Source: a bacterium | GTDB taxonomy: Bacteria; Vulcanimicrobiota; Vulcanimicrobiia; Vulcanimicrobiales; Vulcanimicrobiaceae | Assembly: GCA_021794205.1 (NCBI GenBank) | Contig: JAJYRH010000001.1 | Coordinates: 205,688-269,687 of the forward strand | Length of the DNA stretch: 64,000 nt | Reading direction: 5' to 3' | Shown: positions 28,367 to 36,852 of the stretch, in pieces | Layout of the letters: each line of letters starts with the position of its first letter | How positions within the stretch are numbered: position 1 is the stretch's first letter | Made by a program: the position numbers and the translations under genes | Notes under the pieces: generated by a model | Databases searched by the model: none | The model's input: the letters and a program-made list of their open reading frames with translations, nothing else | Told to the model about the DNA's origin: nothing

Positions 28367-28436
28367 AAGGGTGGAGGGGTTCGCCCTGCGTCGGATCGGC
28401 GCGAATCGCCCGCCGTGGGCCAATGACTCCTGCAGA
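28367..28436 (+). promoter_or_regulatory. Fluoride riboswitch (crcB motif)
   Basis: The sequence holds the crcB-motif landmarks in order: GGTGGAGGGGTTCGCC at 28370, GAATCGCC at 28403, and CCAATGACTCCTGCAG at 28420-28435, where AATGACTCCT matches the conserved 3' side. GGAG can pair with CTCC as in the known pseudoknot fold. It precedes DUF190 and crcB, its normal targets, by 33 bases. Confidence 0.75.
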
Positions 28437-28469
28437 GCCATCGCGTTCTTCAGAAGGGGCCCACAGAAC

Positions 28470-28805
28470 ATGACCAGACCGGCGCAGCTTCTGCGCGTAT
28501 ATCTTGATGAAGGCGACCGCTTCGGCGACCGTCCTGCTTACGTTGCGCTCGTCGAGCGTCTGCGCGAGATGGGCGTCGGCGGCGCGAGCGTCTTCAAAGG
28601 CATCGAAGGGTTCGGCGCGAGGAAAACCGTGCACGCCGCGCGAGTCTTCGATCTCTCGACGGATCTCCCGGTCGTCGTCGAGGTGATCGAACGTGCCGAG
28701 AAGATCGATTCGATCCTCTCCGTCGTGCGCGAGATCGTCGCTGAGGGGCTGGTCACGCTTGAAGGACTCGAGGTACTCCAGCTCGGCTCGGAGGAGTGCG
28801 AATAG
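28470..28805 (+). CDS. DUF190 protein
   Basis: A 111-residue PII-like small protein (DUF190) starting MTRPAQLLRVYLDEGDRF at ATG 28470, with AGAAGGGG about ten bases upstream. Conserved features are the N-terminal strand with the GDR..G pair, LREMGVGGASVFKGIEGFG and the strand DLPVVVEVIE. DUF190 genes commonly accompany crcB, and a fluoride riboswitch lies just upstream. Its role in fluoride resistance is not defined. It ends one base before the crcB ATG. Confidence 0.88.
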   Translation: MTRPAQLLRVYLDEGDRFGDRPAYVALVERLREMGVGGASVFKGIEGFGARKTVHAARVFDLSTDLPVVVEVIERAEKIDSILSVVREIVAEGLVTLEGLEVLQLGSEECE

Positions 28806-29195
28806 ATGGGCTTCAAAGCGATTCTCGCCGTCGCCCTCGGCGGCGGCGTCGGCTCCGTTCTGCGGTACGTCGTGAATTTTCTCGTCGTCGCTCGCGTCGG
28901 GCCGGGCTTTCCCCTCGGTACCTTGCTGATCAACGTCACCGGGAGCCTGCTCATCGGGATCGTCGCCGAGCTCGCGGCGACCTCGTCGTTCGGGATGACG
29001 CCGCTCTTGCGTCTCTTTCTCGCCGTCGGCGTCCTCGGGGGCTATACGACCTTCTCGACCTTCGCACTCGATACCGTGACGTTGGTCGGCGATCGGGCGT
29101 TTGCCATGGCAACACTCTATGCGCTGGGGAGCGTGCTGATCGGCGTCCTTGCCGCCTTTGCCGGGCAGGTGCTCGTGCGCGTCGCGCTGCGATAG
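28806..29195 (+). CDS. crcB: Fluoride channel CrcB/Fluc
   Basis: A 129-residue four-helix protein of the Fluc family, a dual-topology dimer that exports fluoride. Signatures are GGGVGSVLRY in helix 1, GTLLINVTGSLLIG in helix 2 (the Asn lining the pore) and GGYTTFSTF in helix 3, which holds the central Na+-binding break and the Phe box. The ATG at 28806 directly follows the DUF190 stop, with GGAGGAG upstream. A single gene copy implies a homodimer. Confidence 0.95.
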   Translation: MGFKAILAVALGGGVGSVLRYVVNFLVVARVGPGFPLGTLLINVTGSLLIGIVAELAATSSFGMTPLLRLFLAVGVLGGYTTFSTFALDTVTLVGDRAFAMATLYALGSVLIGVLAAFAGQVLVRVALR

Positions 29196-29326
29196 CACCT
29201 GCCCCTCCCTTTGCGCGCTCCTTACATGCAGGGAGCAACTCCAGGATTCTCGGCAGAGTTATGCAGCGAGGTTCCCGCGGAGGGAGCGTTTTCGTACGCT
29301 GACATTCATATTGAAGAGGAGCATTC

Positions 29327-29698
29327 ATGCACGATCGAGAGTTGCTCGACCGAGTCGAGGCGATGAGCGCGCAGGAGATCGACGGATTACCCGTCGGCGT
29401 TATCACCCTGGGGCTCGACGGCAAGATCCTTCGCTATAATCGTACCGAGGCTGAGATGGCGCGCCTCGATCAGAAATCGCAGGTCGGCCGGAACTTCTTT
29501 ACCGAAGTCGCCCCGTGTACGGCGAACCCGGAGTTTCAGGGACGCTTCGACACGCTCGCCGGAAAGTCGAGTGGAGGAATCGAGACCTTCGATTACACCT
29601 TCCGTTTTGCTTGGGGCGCACAGCGCGTGCACATTACCTTCGTCCGAAAAGCGGGACGGGACGATATCGACGTGCTGATCACGCGTATGTCGGCCTAG
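29327..29698 (+). CDS. Photoactive yellow protein-like PAS protein
   Basis: A 123-residue single-PAS protein starting MHDRELLDRVEAMS, with GAGGAG seven bases upstream. It aligns almost end to end with Halorhodospira photoactive yellow protein. The segments IDGLPVGVITLGLDGKILRY and NFFTEVAPCTANPEF correspond to the chromophore pocket. C64 matches the p-coumarate-linked C69, Y37 matches Y42 and E41 matches E46. T50 and R52 of PYP are Ala and Leu here. No ammonia-lyase or coumaroyl-CoA ligase gene is adjacent, so chromophore binding is inferred. It stands alone, followed by a strong terminator. Confidence 0.8.
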   Translation: MHDRELLDRVEAMSAQEIDGLPVGVITLGLDGKILRYNRTEAEMARLDQKSQVGRNFFTEVAPCTANPEFQGRFDTLAGKSSGGIETFDYTFRFAWGAQRVHITFVRKAGRDDIDVLITRMSA

Positions 29699-29723
29699 AA
29701 TCTGCATTTTTGAGCAACATTTG

Positions 29724-29751
29724 AGGCCGCGCTCGCAGGAGCGCGGCCTTT
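29724..29751 (+). terminator. Rho-independent terminator after the PYP-like gene
   Basis: GGCCGCGCTC (29725-29734) and GAGCGCGGCC (29739-29748) pair perfectly around a GCAG loop, followed by TTTCC. It ends the plus-strand transcript 25 bases after the stop codon and insulates the propeller genes. Confidence 0.88.
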
Positions 29752-29802
29752 CCTATCGGACTCCTCGGCTGAATTATGAAGCTCTCTTCGAGGAGGAAGT
29801 CG

Positions 29803-32800
29803 TTGTCTCGCACACCCATTCGCTGGGCGCTCGCCGCCGCAGCTCTTTTCGCTCTTAGCCTTCCCTCGTACGCGCGCGCGGCAGCCGGCGCTACCCCGGC
29901 CCCGGCGAAGACCGCCGTTAAGGCCTCGCCGAAACCGACGCCCACGCCGACTCCACCGCCGCCATATACGCAGATGACGTGGCGCGAGATTGGCCCCGCA
30001 GCGGGCGGCGGACGCGTCACCTCGGTCGCCGGTTCTGCGACCAACGTGAAACTCTATTTTGTCGGCTCTGCAGGCGGCGGCGTTTGGAAGACGATCAACG
30101 GCGGCTTCACCTGGACGCCGGTCTTTGCGAACCAGAAGGTCGCCGCGATCGGCGCGGTCACCATCGACCCCAGCAATAACAACATCGTGTGGGTCGGTAC
30201 CGGCGAGAGCAACCCGCGTAACGACGTCAGCTACGGCGACGGCCTCTATAAATCGACGAACGGCGGCATCACCTGGAAGCGGGTCGGCCTCAAAGGCGTG
30301 CGTTCGATCTCGCGCATCGTCGTCGACCCGAAAGACGGCAACCACGTCGTGGTCGCCGCATTCGGCGATCCATATCGCAACAGCGTTCACCGCGGCGTCT
30401 ATGTGACGTTCGACGGCGGCAAGACGTGGAAGAAGACGCTCTATCTCGCGCCCGATAGCGGCGCGAGCGATCTCGCGATGGTCCCGAGCGATCCGAACGT
30501 CGTCTATGCCGGCATGTGGGAGTTTCGGCGCAAACCGTGGACCTTCCGTAGCGGCGGCCCCAACGACGGACTCTATAAATCGGTCGACGGTGGCAAGACC
30601 TGGACGAAACTCGTCGGCAATGGTTTGCCGACCGGAATCACCGGGCGCATCGGCCTCGCCGTCTCGCAGAGCGATCCGAATTACGTTTACGCGCTCATCG
30701 AAGCGGCGCACGGCATTCTCTGGCGCAGCGAAGATGCGGGCGCGCATTGGAAGATGGTGAGCGACAACACGCTCGTCGATCAACGCCCGTTCTACTTCAC
30801 GCACATCGCGGTCGATCCGAAGAATCCTAAAAAAGTCTACGCCGTCTCCGAACTCACTTCGGTCTCGACCGACGGCGGTAAGAAATTCCGCCCGATCGCA
30901 CTCGCGGTGCACGTCGATTACCACGCAATCTGGATCGCGCCGAACGATCCGTCGCGCATCATGCTCGGCGAAGACGGCGGGTACGCGCTCACCGTCGACG
31001 GCGGCGCCAATTGGTTCTTCTCGAAGAATCTCCCGATCGCGCAGATCTACCACGTCGGGCTTTCCAACGAGAATCCGTATGAAGTCTGCGCCGGATTGCA
31101 AGATAACAATGCATTCTGCGCCCCGGAGAACTCGCTCGATCCCAGCGGCCTGCTCAATAAATATTGGAAGGTGAGCGTCGGCGGCGACGGCGAGTGGTCG
31201 GTTCCCGATCCCTCCGACCCGAACTATATCTGGAGCGATTCCGAAAACGGTTCGGTCGTCGTGTGGAACAAGAGAACGCAAGATCAGTGGTCCGCGCAAC
31301 CCTATCTACAGGGCGTCAAAGAACAGTACGACCTGCGCACGAGCAAGTATCGCTTCAATTGGGACTCGCCGATTGCGTTCGCCCCGTGGAACCCGCATAT
31401 CGGCTGGGTCGGCGGCAACGTCGTCTTCCAGAGCACCGATCGCGGCAAGAGCTTCAAAGTCATCAGCCCCGATCTCACGCTCAACATGAAATCCCACCAG
31501 ATTCCCTCGGGCGGTCCGATCACCCACGACGTTTCGGGTGCGGAGTATAGCGACACGTTGCTCGATATCGAGGGATCGCCGGTGCGTAAAGGCGAGATCT
31601 GGACCGGCGCCGACGACGGCGTCATCGGCCTCACGGTCGACGGCGGAAAGCACTGGAAGAAAATGCTGATTCCGGGCGTTCCCCCCTATGGGCGAGTCGA
31701 AACCGTCGCTCCTTCGCCGTTCGACGCGGCGACGGCGTACGTCACCATCGATCGCCATCGTTCGGGCGACTACAAACCCTACGTCTTCGTCACTCATAAC
31801 TACGGCAAGACGTGGAGCTCGATCGCGAGCAACCTTCCGAAAAACGTCTTCGTGCGAACCATCCGCCCGGATATCAAGAACTCGTCCATCCTCTACCTTG
31901 GAAACGAAACGGGAATTTTCATCTCGTTCGACGATGGGAAGAAGTGGGAGAGTTTCAAGAACGGCATGCCCACCGTATCCGTTCGCGATATTCGCATGCA
32001 GCCGACCTTCGACGATCTCGTTATCGCGACGCACGGTCGCTCGCTCTACATTATGGACGACATGACGCCGATCCAACAGCTCGCTCGCGCGAAGGCGGCG
32101 GGCGGACGATTCTTCCCGGTCCGCGTCTCCTACCAGTACACGCTGCACGAAAACGACGAAGGCACATACACGGATTTCGTCGGTAATAATCCGCCCTACG
32201 GCGTCATCTTCGACTACTACCAAAAAACGGCAAATGCCAAGACGCCGCCCTCGTTGCAGATTTTCAACGCGCGCGGCCAGCTGATGCGTTCGATCTCGGG
32301 CACCCACAAATTCGCCGGGAAGGCGCAACCGCGGCTGCCCAATGCCGTCGGTCTCAATCGATACGTGTGGGATTACGGCACCAACGGCGTGGCGCTCTGG
32401 AAGGGCGCGGCGAAAAAATCGTATCAAGGCTTCCCGGAGGGACCGGCGGTTCCGCCGGGCACCTATACCGCGAAGCTCACCTTCGACGGGAAGACCTACA
32501 CGCGTCGCTTCGTCGTGAAACCCGATCCGCGTTCGAAGTTCACGCAAGCCGATTACGACCGCACGTTCGCATTCTCAATGAAATACGAAACGATGTTCGG
32601 AAAGATCGACACGATGCTGAACAATCTCGATACGCTCAAGAAGCAGATCGCGACGGCGCAGAAAACCGCGTCGGCGAAGAAGGCGACCGGCGTCCTCGCC
32701 GCGCTCTCTACGCTCTCCGGGCGTCGCCAAGGCATGTTCGATATCTTGACGGCGAACTACCAGAACGATGAAGACTCGATCGAGCGTCCGGGTGCGCTGC

Positions 32801-33000
32801 GCGAAGATTTCGAGCAGCTCTACTTCGCCGCCCAGAGCCTCATCACGCCGCCGACCCTTGCCTTCGCGCATCGGCTCGACGGAAAATATGCCCGCGCCCT
32901 CGGGCAATACAACGCCTTCGTCGGTACGATCCCTGCGGTGCAGGCAGAGATGAAGGCAGCCGGGCTGAAGCCGATCGCAGGGATCGGCGCCGTACACTAA
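29803..33000 (+). CDS. Secreted BNR/sortilin-type beta-propeller protein, paralogue 1
   Basis: A 1,065-residue exported protein. TTG 29803 has AGGAGG six bases upstream; an ATG at 29776 has no ribosome site. A signal peptide ends near SYARA, then a Pro/Thr-rich linker. Repeated Asp-box-like units (GGGVWKTINGGFTW, GLYKSTNGGITW, GLYKSVDGGKTW) and the invariant GTGESNPRNDVSYGDG indicate a VPS10/GH74-like propeller pair covering about residues 50-790. A C-terminal beta domain (PGTYTAKLTFDGKTY) and helical tail follow. These proteins are usually annotated as glycosyl-hydrolase or sortilin-like with no known substrate. The next gene is a paralogue 25 bases on. Confidence 0.85.
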   Translation: MSRTPIRWALAAAALFALSLPSYARAAAGATPAPAKTAVKASPKPTPTPTPPPPYTQMTWREIGPAAGGGRVTSVAGSATNVKLYFVGSAGGGVWKTINGGFTWTPVFANQKVAAIGAVTIDPSNNNIVWVGTGESNPRNDVSYGDGLYKSTNGGITWKRVGLKGVRSISRIVVDPKDGNHVVVAAFGDPYRNSVHRGVYVTFDGGKTWKKTLYLAPDSGASDLAMVPSDPNVVYAGMWEFRRKPWTFRSGGPNDGLYKSVDGGKTWTKLVGNGLPTGITGRIGLAVSQSDPNYVYALIEAAHGILWRSEDAGAHWKMVSDNTLVDQRPFYFTHIAVDPKNPKKVYAVSELTSVSTDGGKKFRPIALAVHVDYHAIWIAPNDPSRIMLGEDGGYALTVDGGANWFFSKNLPIAQIYHVGLSNENPYEVCAGLQDNNAFCAPENSLDPSGLLNKYWKVSVGGDGEWSVPDPSDPNYIWSDSENGSVVVWNKRTQDQWSAQPYLQGVKEQYDLRTSKYRFNWDSPIAFAPWNPHIGWVGGNVVFQSTDRGKSFKVISPDLTLNMKSHQIPSGGPITHDVSGAEYSDTLLDIEGSPVRKGEIWTGADDGVIGLTVDGGKHWKKMLIPGVPPYGRVETVAPSPFDAATAYVTIDRHRSGDYKPYVFVTHNYGKTWSSIASNLPKNVFVRTIRPDIKNSSILYLGNETGIFISFDDGKKWESFKNGMPTVSVRDIRMQPTFDDLVIATHGRSLYIMDDMTPIQQLARAKAAGGRFFPVRVSYQYTLHENDEGTYTDFVGNNPPYGVIFDYYQKTANAKTPPSLQIFNARGQLMRSISGTHKFAGKAQPRLPNAVGLNRYVWDYGTNGVALWKGAAKKSYQGFPEGPAVPPGTYTAKLTFDGKTYTRRFVVKPDPRSKFTQADYDRTFAFSMKYETMFGKIDTMLNNLDTLKKQIATAQKTASAKKATGVLAALSTLSGRRQGMFDILTANYQNDEDSIERPGALREDFEQLYFAAQSLITPPTLAFAHRLDGKYARALGQYNAFVGTIPAVQAEMKAAGLKPIAGIGAVH

Positions 33001-33025
33001 GTTCGACACTGGTGGAGGAGAGAAG

Positions 33026-36000
33026 ATGAAGATACGGTTTCTCGCGATGGGGGCGCTGCTCGTAGCCGGAAGTTTTCTTCCGGCTGCGGCGGCGACCGCA
33101 CCATACGCGCGCATGAAATGGCGCGAGATCGGTCCGGCGATCGCTGGTGGCCGCGTCTCCTCGGTAGCGGGGACGGCGCAGAACGCCGATCTCTACGTTA
33201 TCGGCACCGCAGGCGGCGGAGTGTGGAAGAGTGCGAATGGCGGCGCGACTTGGAAGCCGATCTTTACGAAAGAACCGACCGGAGCGATCGGCGCGGTCGC
33301 CATCGACCCGAGCAATCAGAACGTCCTCTGGGTAGGCACCGGCGAGAGCAACCCGCGCAACGACGTCTCGTTCGGTACCGGACTCTATAAAAGCACGAAC
33401 GGTGGCAAAACGTGGGCGCGCGTCGGCCTCGCATTTACGCGCCAGATCTCGCGCATTGCTATCGACCCGAAGAATCCCGACCACGTCGTGGTTGGAGCCT
33501 CCGGCGATCCGTTCGCCGATTCCGTCCATCGCGGCGTCTACGTGACGTTCGACGGCGGAAAAACGTGGAGCAAGTCGCTCTATATCGGCCCGAGCAGTGG
33601 GGCGAGCGATATTGCGATGGATCCCGCCGATCCGAATATCGTCTATGCGGGGATGTGGCAATTCCGTCGGAAGCCGTGGACCTTCCACTCCGGCGGTCCT
33701 GACGACGGGATCTATAAATCGACCGACGGCGGAAAGACGTGGACGAAGCTCGTCGGAAACGGTCTCCCCGCCGGGTACGAAGGGCGTATCGGCCTCGCCA
33801 TCGCCCCGAGCGATCCGGCGCGTGTCTACGCCTTGATCGAAGCGAAGGGCGGCATCCTCTGGCGCAGCGACGACGCGGGAGCGCACTGGAAAATGATGAC
33901 CGACAACACGTTGGTCGATCAGCGTCCGTTCTACTTCACGCATATTGCGGTCGATCCGAAAAATGCAAACCGCGTTTACGGCGTCTCCGAGATGCTCTCG
34001 GTCAGCACCGACGGCGGGAAAAAATTCAAACGTATCGCCAAAGGCGTTCACGTCGACTATCACGCGATTTGGATCGCACCGAACGACGGTAAGCGCATCA
34101 TCGTCGGCGAGGACGGCGGTTACGCCCTGACGCTCGACGGCGGTAAGGCGTGGTCGTTCGCGCGGAACCTCCCCATCGGCCAGGTCTATCACGTCGGCCT
34201 CTCCAACGGGAATCCGTATCTCGTTTGCGGCGGTTGGCAAGATAACAGCGGTTGGTGCGGGCCTTCGAATTCGCGCGATCCGCAGGGGATTAAGAACCGT
34301 CGCTGGTTCCAAGTGGTCGGCGGCGACGGCATGTGGGCCGTTCCCGATCCGAGCAACTCGAATTTCATCGTCGCCGATCTCGAAGACGGCTACGTGAATG
34401 TATTCAATCGCAACGCACGTCTCTACCGGTTCATCAATCCGTACTTCGAACCGGGGCTCTCGATCTTCGATCTCAACAAGCGCCCCTATCGCTTCAACTG
34501 GGATTCGCCGATCGCATTCGCACCGTGGAACGGGCATATCTTGTGGTACGGCGGCAACGTCGTCTTTCAAAGCACCGATCGGGGCCAAACGTGGCATCCG
34601 ATTAGCCCCGACCTCACGCGCAATATTAAAGCGCACCAGTTGCCCGCGGGCGGGCCGCTCGCCCACGACGTTTCGGGCGCCGAATATAGCGATACGATTC
34701 TCGACATCGAAGGCTCCTCGGCCGCACCGGGTGAGATCTGGGTTGGGACCGATGACGGTCTCGTACAGCTCACGCGCGACGGCGGCAAACATTGGAGCGA
34801 CGTCACGCCGAAGGGTGCGCCGGAGTTCGCTCGCGTGGAGACGGTCGCCCCATCGCCGCTCGACCCCGCTACTGCCTACGCCTCGTTCGACGATCACCGC
34901 ATGGGTGATTACGCGCCGTATCTCTACGTCACGCACGACTACGGTAAAACCTGGAAGAAGATCGTTCGTGGATTGCCGAGCGATATCTACACGCGGACGA
35001 TTCGCCCCGACATCCACAACAAAAACCTGCTCTTCGCCGGAAACGAAGAGGGTATTTTTATCAGTTTCAACGGCGGCGACTCTTGGAAGCCGTTTTCGCT
35101 GAACGTTCCGGCGGTATCGGTGCGCGATATTCACATCCAACCGACTTTTGACGATCTAGTGATCGGTACTCACGGCCGAGCGATTTGGATTCTCGACGAT
35201 ATCGCGTCGTTGCAGAACCTCTCGGCGGCGCGAGCGAAAGGCGCGATGCTCTTCCCGGTGCGCACGGCCTACGAATACATCATGCATAGCAACGACGAGA
35301 ACTTGTACACCCGCTATGCGGCGAAAAATCCGCCCTACGGAGCGATCTTCGATTTCTACCAAAAAGCTCCGCAGAAAAAGGCGCCGGTCGTCCAGGTACT
35401 CGACGCTCGGGGGCGCGTGATTCGTACCATTTCGGGAAGCATCAAGATCGGCAAGAAGAAGATCGCGCTCGTTCCGAATAAGGCCGGCATCAATCGCGTC
35501 GTGTGGGATTTCCACGAAAACGGCGTGACGCGCTGGATGGGCGCCGCTCGCAAACAGTATCGTGGGCCGAAGGAAGGGCTGACCGCCTTGCCCGGCCGGT
35601 ACACCGCGCGGATCGTACTCGACGGGCGCACCCTCACGCAGTCCTTTTCGGTGAAACCCGATCCGCAGACGCCGTACACGCTCGCGCAGATGCAGGCCGG
35701 ATACCGAATCGGTAAACACTTCCTGGATATGTCCGGGAAGATCAACGCGGTGCTCGATGCGCTCGACGCGCAGAAAATCGCGCTCAAGAAGGCCTACGCG
35801 ATCGCGCGCTCGGCCGATAACGCTCCGCGCCTGGCGGCGCTCTCGGCGGCGATGAAACAGCACGATGCGATCTTTGCGACTTTTACCGCAAACTATCAGA
35901 ACGATGAAGATTCCATCCAGCGTCCGGGTGCTCTGCGAGAAGCGGTCCCCGGCGGCTTCTTCCTTGGGGCGAACTCGCCGCCGACGGCATCGTTACTTGC

Positions 36001-36100
36001 ATATGCGAAGCACCTCGATGTACGCTTTGCTGCGGCGATGGACGCATACCATCGTTACCTAGCGACGGTCATCAAACCGCTGGGGTTGCAGATAAAGTGA
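33026..36100 (+). CDS. Secreted BNR/sortilin-type beta-propeller protein, paralogue 2
   Basis: A 1,024-residue exported protein with GGAGGAGAG before the ATG at 33026 and a signal peptide ending near AAAATA. It has the same architecture as its upstream neighbour: propeller start MKWREIGPAIAGGRVSSVAG, GTGESNPRNDVSFGTG, GIYKSTDGGKTW and EIWVGTDDGLVQLTRDGG. The C-terminal beta domain (PGRYTARIVLDGRT) and the tail with NYQNDEDSIQRPGALRE are shared too. It lacks the Pro/Thr linker of paralogue 1. Tandem position and close similarity indicate duplication. Function unknown beyond carbohydrate- or protein-binding propellers. Confidence 0.86.
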   Translation: MKIRFLAMGALLVAGSFLPAAAATAPYARMKWREIGPAIAGGRVSSVAGTAQNADLYVIGTAGGGVWKSANGGATWKPIFTKEPTGAIGAVAIDPSNQNVLWVGTGESNPRNDVSFGTGLYKSTNGGKTWARVGLAFTRQISRIAIDPKNPDHVVVGASGDPFADSVHRGVYVTFDGGKTWSKSLYIGPSSGASDIAMDPADPNIVYAGMWQFRRKPWTFHSGGPDDGIYKSTDGGKTWTKLVGNGLPAGYEGRIGLAIAPSDPARVYALIEAKGGILWRSDDAGAHWKMMTDNTLVDQRPFYFTHIAVDPKNANRVYGVSEMLSVSTDGGKKFKRIAKGVHVDYHAIWIAPNDGKRIIVGEDGGYALTLDGGKAWSFARNLPIGQVYHVGLSNGNPYLVCGGWQDNSGWCGPSNSRDPQGIKNRRWFQVVGGDGMWAVPDPSNSNFIVADLEDGYVNVFNRNARLYRFINPYFEPGLSIFDLNKRPYRFNWDSPIAFAPWNGHILWYGGNVVFQSTDRGQTWHPISPDLTRNIKAHQLPAGGPLAHDVSGAEYSDTILDIEGSSAAPGEIWVGTDDGLVQLTRDGGKHWSDVTPKGAPEFARVETVAPSPLDPATAYASFDDHRMGDYAPYLYVTHDYGKTWKKIVRGLPSDIYTRTIRPDIHNKNLLFAGNEEGIFISFNGGDSWKPFSLNVPAVSVRDIHIQPTFDDLVIGTHGRAIWILDDIASLQNLSAARAKGAMLFPVRTAYEYIMHSNDENLYTRYAAKNPPYGAIFDFYQKAPQKKAPVVQVLDARGRVIRTISGSIKIGKKKIALVPNKAGINRVVWDFHENGVTRWMGAARKQYRGPKEGLTALPGRYTARIVLDGRTLTQSFSVKPDPQTPYTLAQMQAGYRIGKHFLDMSGKINAVLDALDAQKIALKKAYAIARSADNAPRLAALSAAMKQHDAIFATFTANYQNDEDSIQRPGALREAVPGGFFLGANSPPTASLLAYAKHLDVRFAAAMDAYHRYLATVIKPLGLQIK

Positions 36101-36112
36101 GGCAAAGAACTC

Positions 36113-36502
36113 GTGAAATACGGACACGAAACCGTCGTCGAAGGTAACTTCGAAGAAGTCATCGATCGCACGAAAGCCGCGCTGGCACAGCGCGGCTTCG
36201 GCGTTTTGACCGAGATCGATGTTGCCGCGACGCTCAAGAAAAAGATCGGCGCCGATATGGAGCCCTACGTCATCCTCGGCGCCTGTAACCCGACCTTCGC
36301 CCATCAGGCGCTGCAGCGCGAGCCCGATCTGGGGCTTTTGCTGCCGTGCAACGTCGTGGTCATGCAGAAGGGCGGCAAGACCTACGTTAAGGCGATCGAC
36401 GCCGGGGCGATGCTCGGGGTGACCGGGAACACCGAGCTCGTCGGGGTCGCCGGCGAGGTCGATTCCCTCCTCAAGGAGACATTGAGCGCACTCAACGGGT
36501 GA
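36113..36502 (+). CDS. DUF302 protein
   Basis: A 129-residue protein starting at GTG 36113. It matches DUF302 along its length: ALAQRGFGVLTEIDVAATLKKK near residue 25, YVILGACNPTFAHQAL, and LGLLLPCNVVVMQ with a conserved Cys. DUF302 is a small alpha/beta domain of unknown function, often near redox and sulfur genes. It sits 13 bases after the second propeller gene and just before the ArsR promoter region, but that promoter suggests the ArsR operon is transcribed separately. Confidence 0.85.
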   Translation: MKYGHETVVEGNFEEVIDRTKAALAQRGFGVLTEIDVAATLKKKIGADMEPYVILGACNPTFAHQALQREPDLGLLLPCNVVVMQKGGKTYVKAIDAGAMLGVTGNTELVGVAGEVDSLLKETLSALNG

Positions 36503-36504
36503 GC

Positions 36505-36540
36505 TTGTATTCATAAATCTGAATATGCTAATATTCAGAT
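36505..36540 (+). promoter_or_regulatory. Promoter with overlapping ArsR operator, probable leaderless start
   Basis: TTGTAT (36505-36510) and TAATAT (36529-36534) are 18 bases apart, a good sigma-70 promoter pair. A perfect 10-bp inverted repeat, ATCTGAATAT and ATATTCAGAT (36517-36540, four-base loop), covers the -10 element and ends right at the arsR GTG. No ribosome site fits, so the transcript may begin at the start codon. Binding of the ArsR protein here would block the operon. Confidence 0.65.
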
Positions 36541-36852
36541 GTGCTTCGGAACTTCAAGGCGGATCTCTTTAAGACGCTCGCGCACCCCGCGCGGATCCGC
36601 CTCCTCGATGCCCTTCGCGAGGGCGAAAAGACCGTCGTCGAGCTCCAACAGCTGCTCGACCTCGGCCAACCCTCGGTCTCCCAGCACCTTTCCACGCTCC
36701 GCGGTAAGGGGCTCGTCGTGGCCCGTCGCGAGGGGCTTTTCGTCCGCTATAGCGTCGCGGACCAGCGGCTCTGGGATATCCTCGATGCCGCGCGGGATTT
36801 TTGCGATCGGCTCCTGCGCGAGCAGCGCGCGAACTTCGAAGCGCAGAGCTAG
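36541..36852 (+). CDS. ArsR-family transcriptional regulator
   Basis: A 103-residue winged-helix regulator from GTG 36541. FKTLAHPARIRLLDAL and LGQPSVSQHLSTLRGKGLV (recognition helix) are classic ArsR elements. No ELCVCDL metal site is present and the only Cys is in the C-terminal helix, so it is not an obvious metal sensor. It resembles M. tuberculosis Rv0081, which also heads a hydrogenase-like operon. The palindrome immediately upstream suggests autoregulation. Its TAG overlaps the next gene's GTG by one base. Confidence 0.9.
   Translation: MLRNFKADLFKTLAHPARIRLLDALREGEKTVVELQQLLDLGQPSVSQHLSTLRGKGLVVARREGLFVRYSVADQRLWDILDAARDFCDRLLREQRANFEAQS

Noticed and set aside
29695..31299. 534-codon open frame antisense to propeller gene 1
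   Set aside because: High GC content and codon bias of the plus-strand gene keep this frame open; it has no ribosome site, its composition is Arg/Asp/Val-rich without domains, and similar shadows appear antisense to the other two propeller genes.
32843..35140. 765-codon open frame antisense to propeller gene 2
   Set aside because: Mirror of the repetitive propeller coding sequence; the recurring translated pattern reflects the repeats on the other strand.
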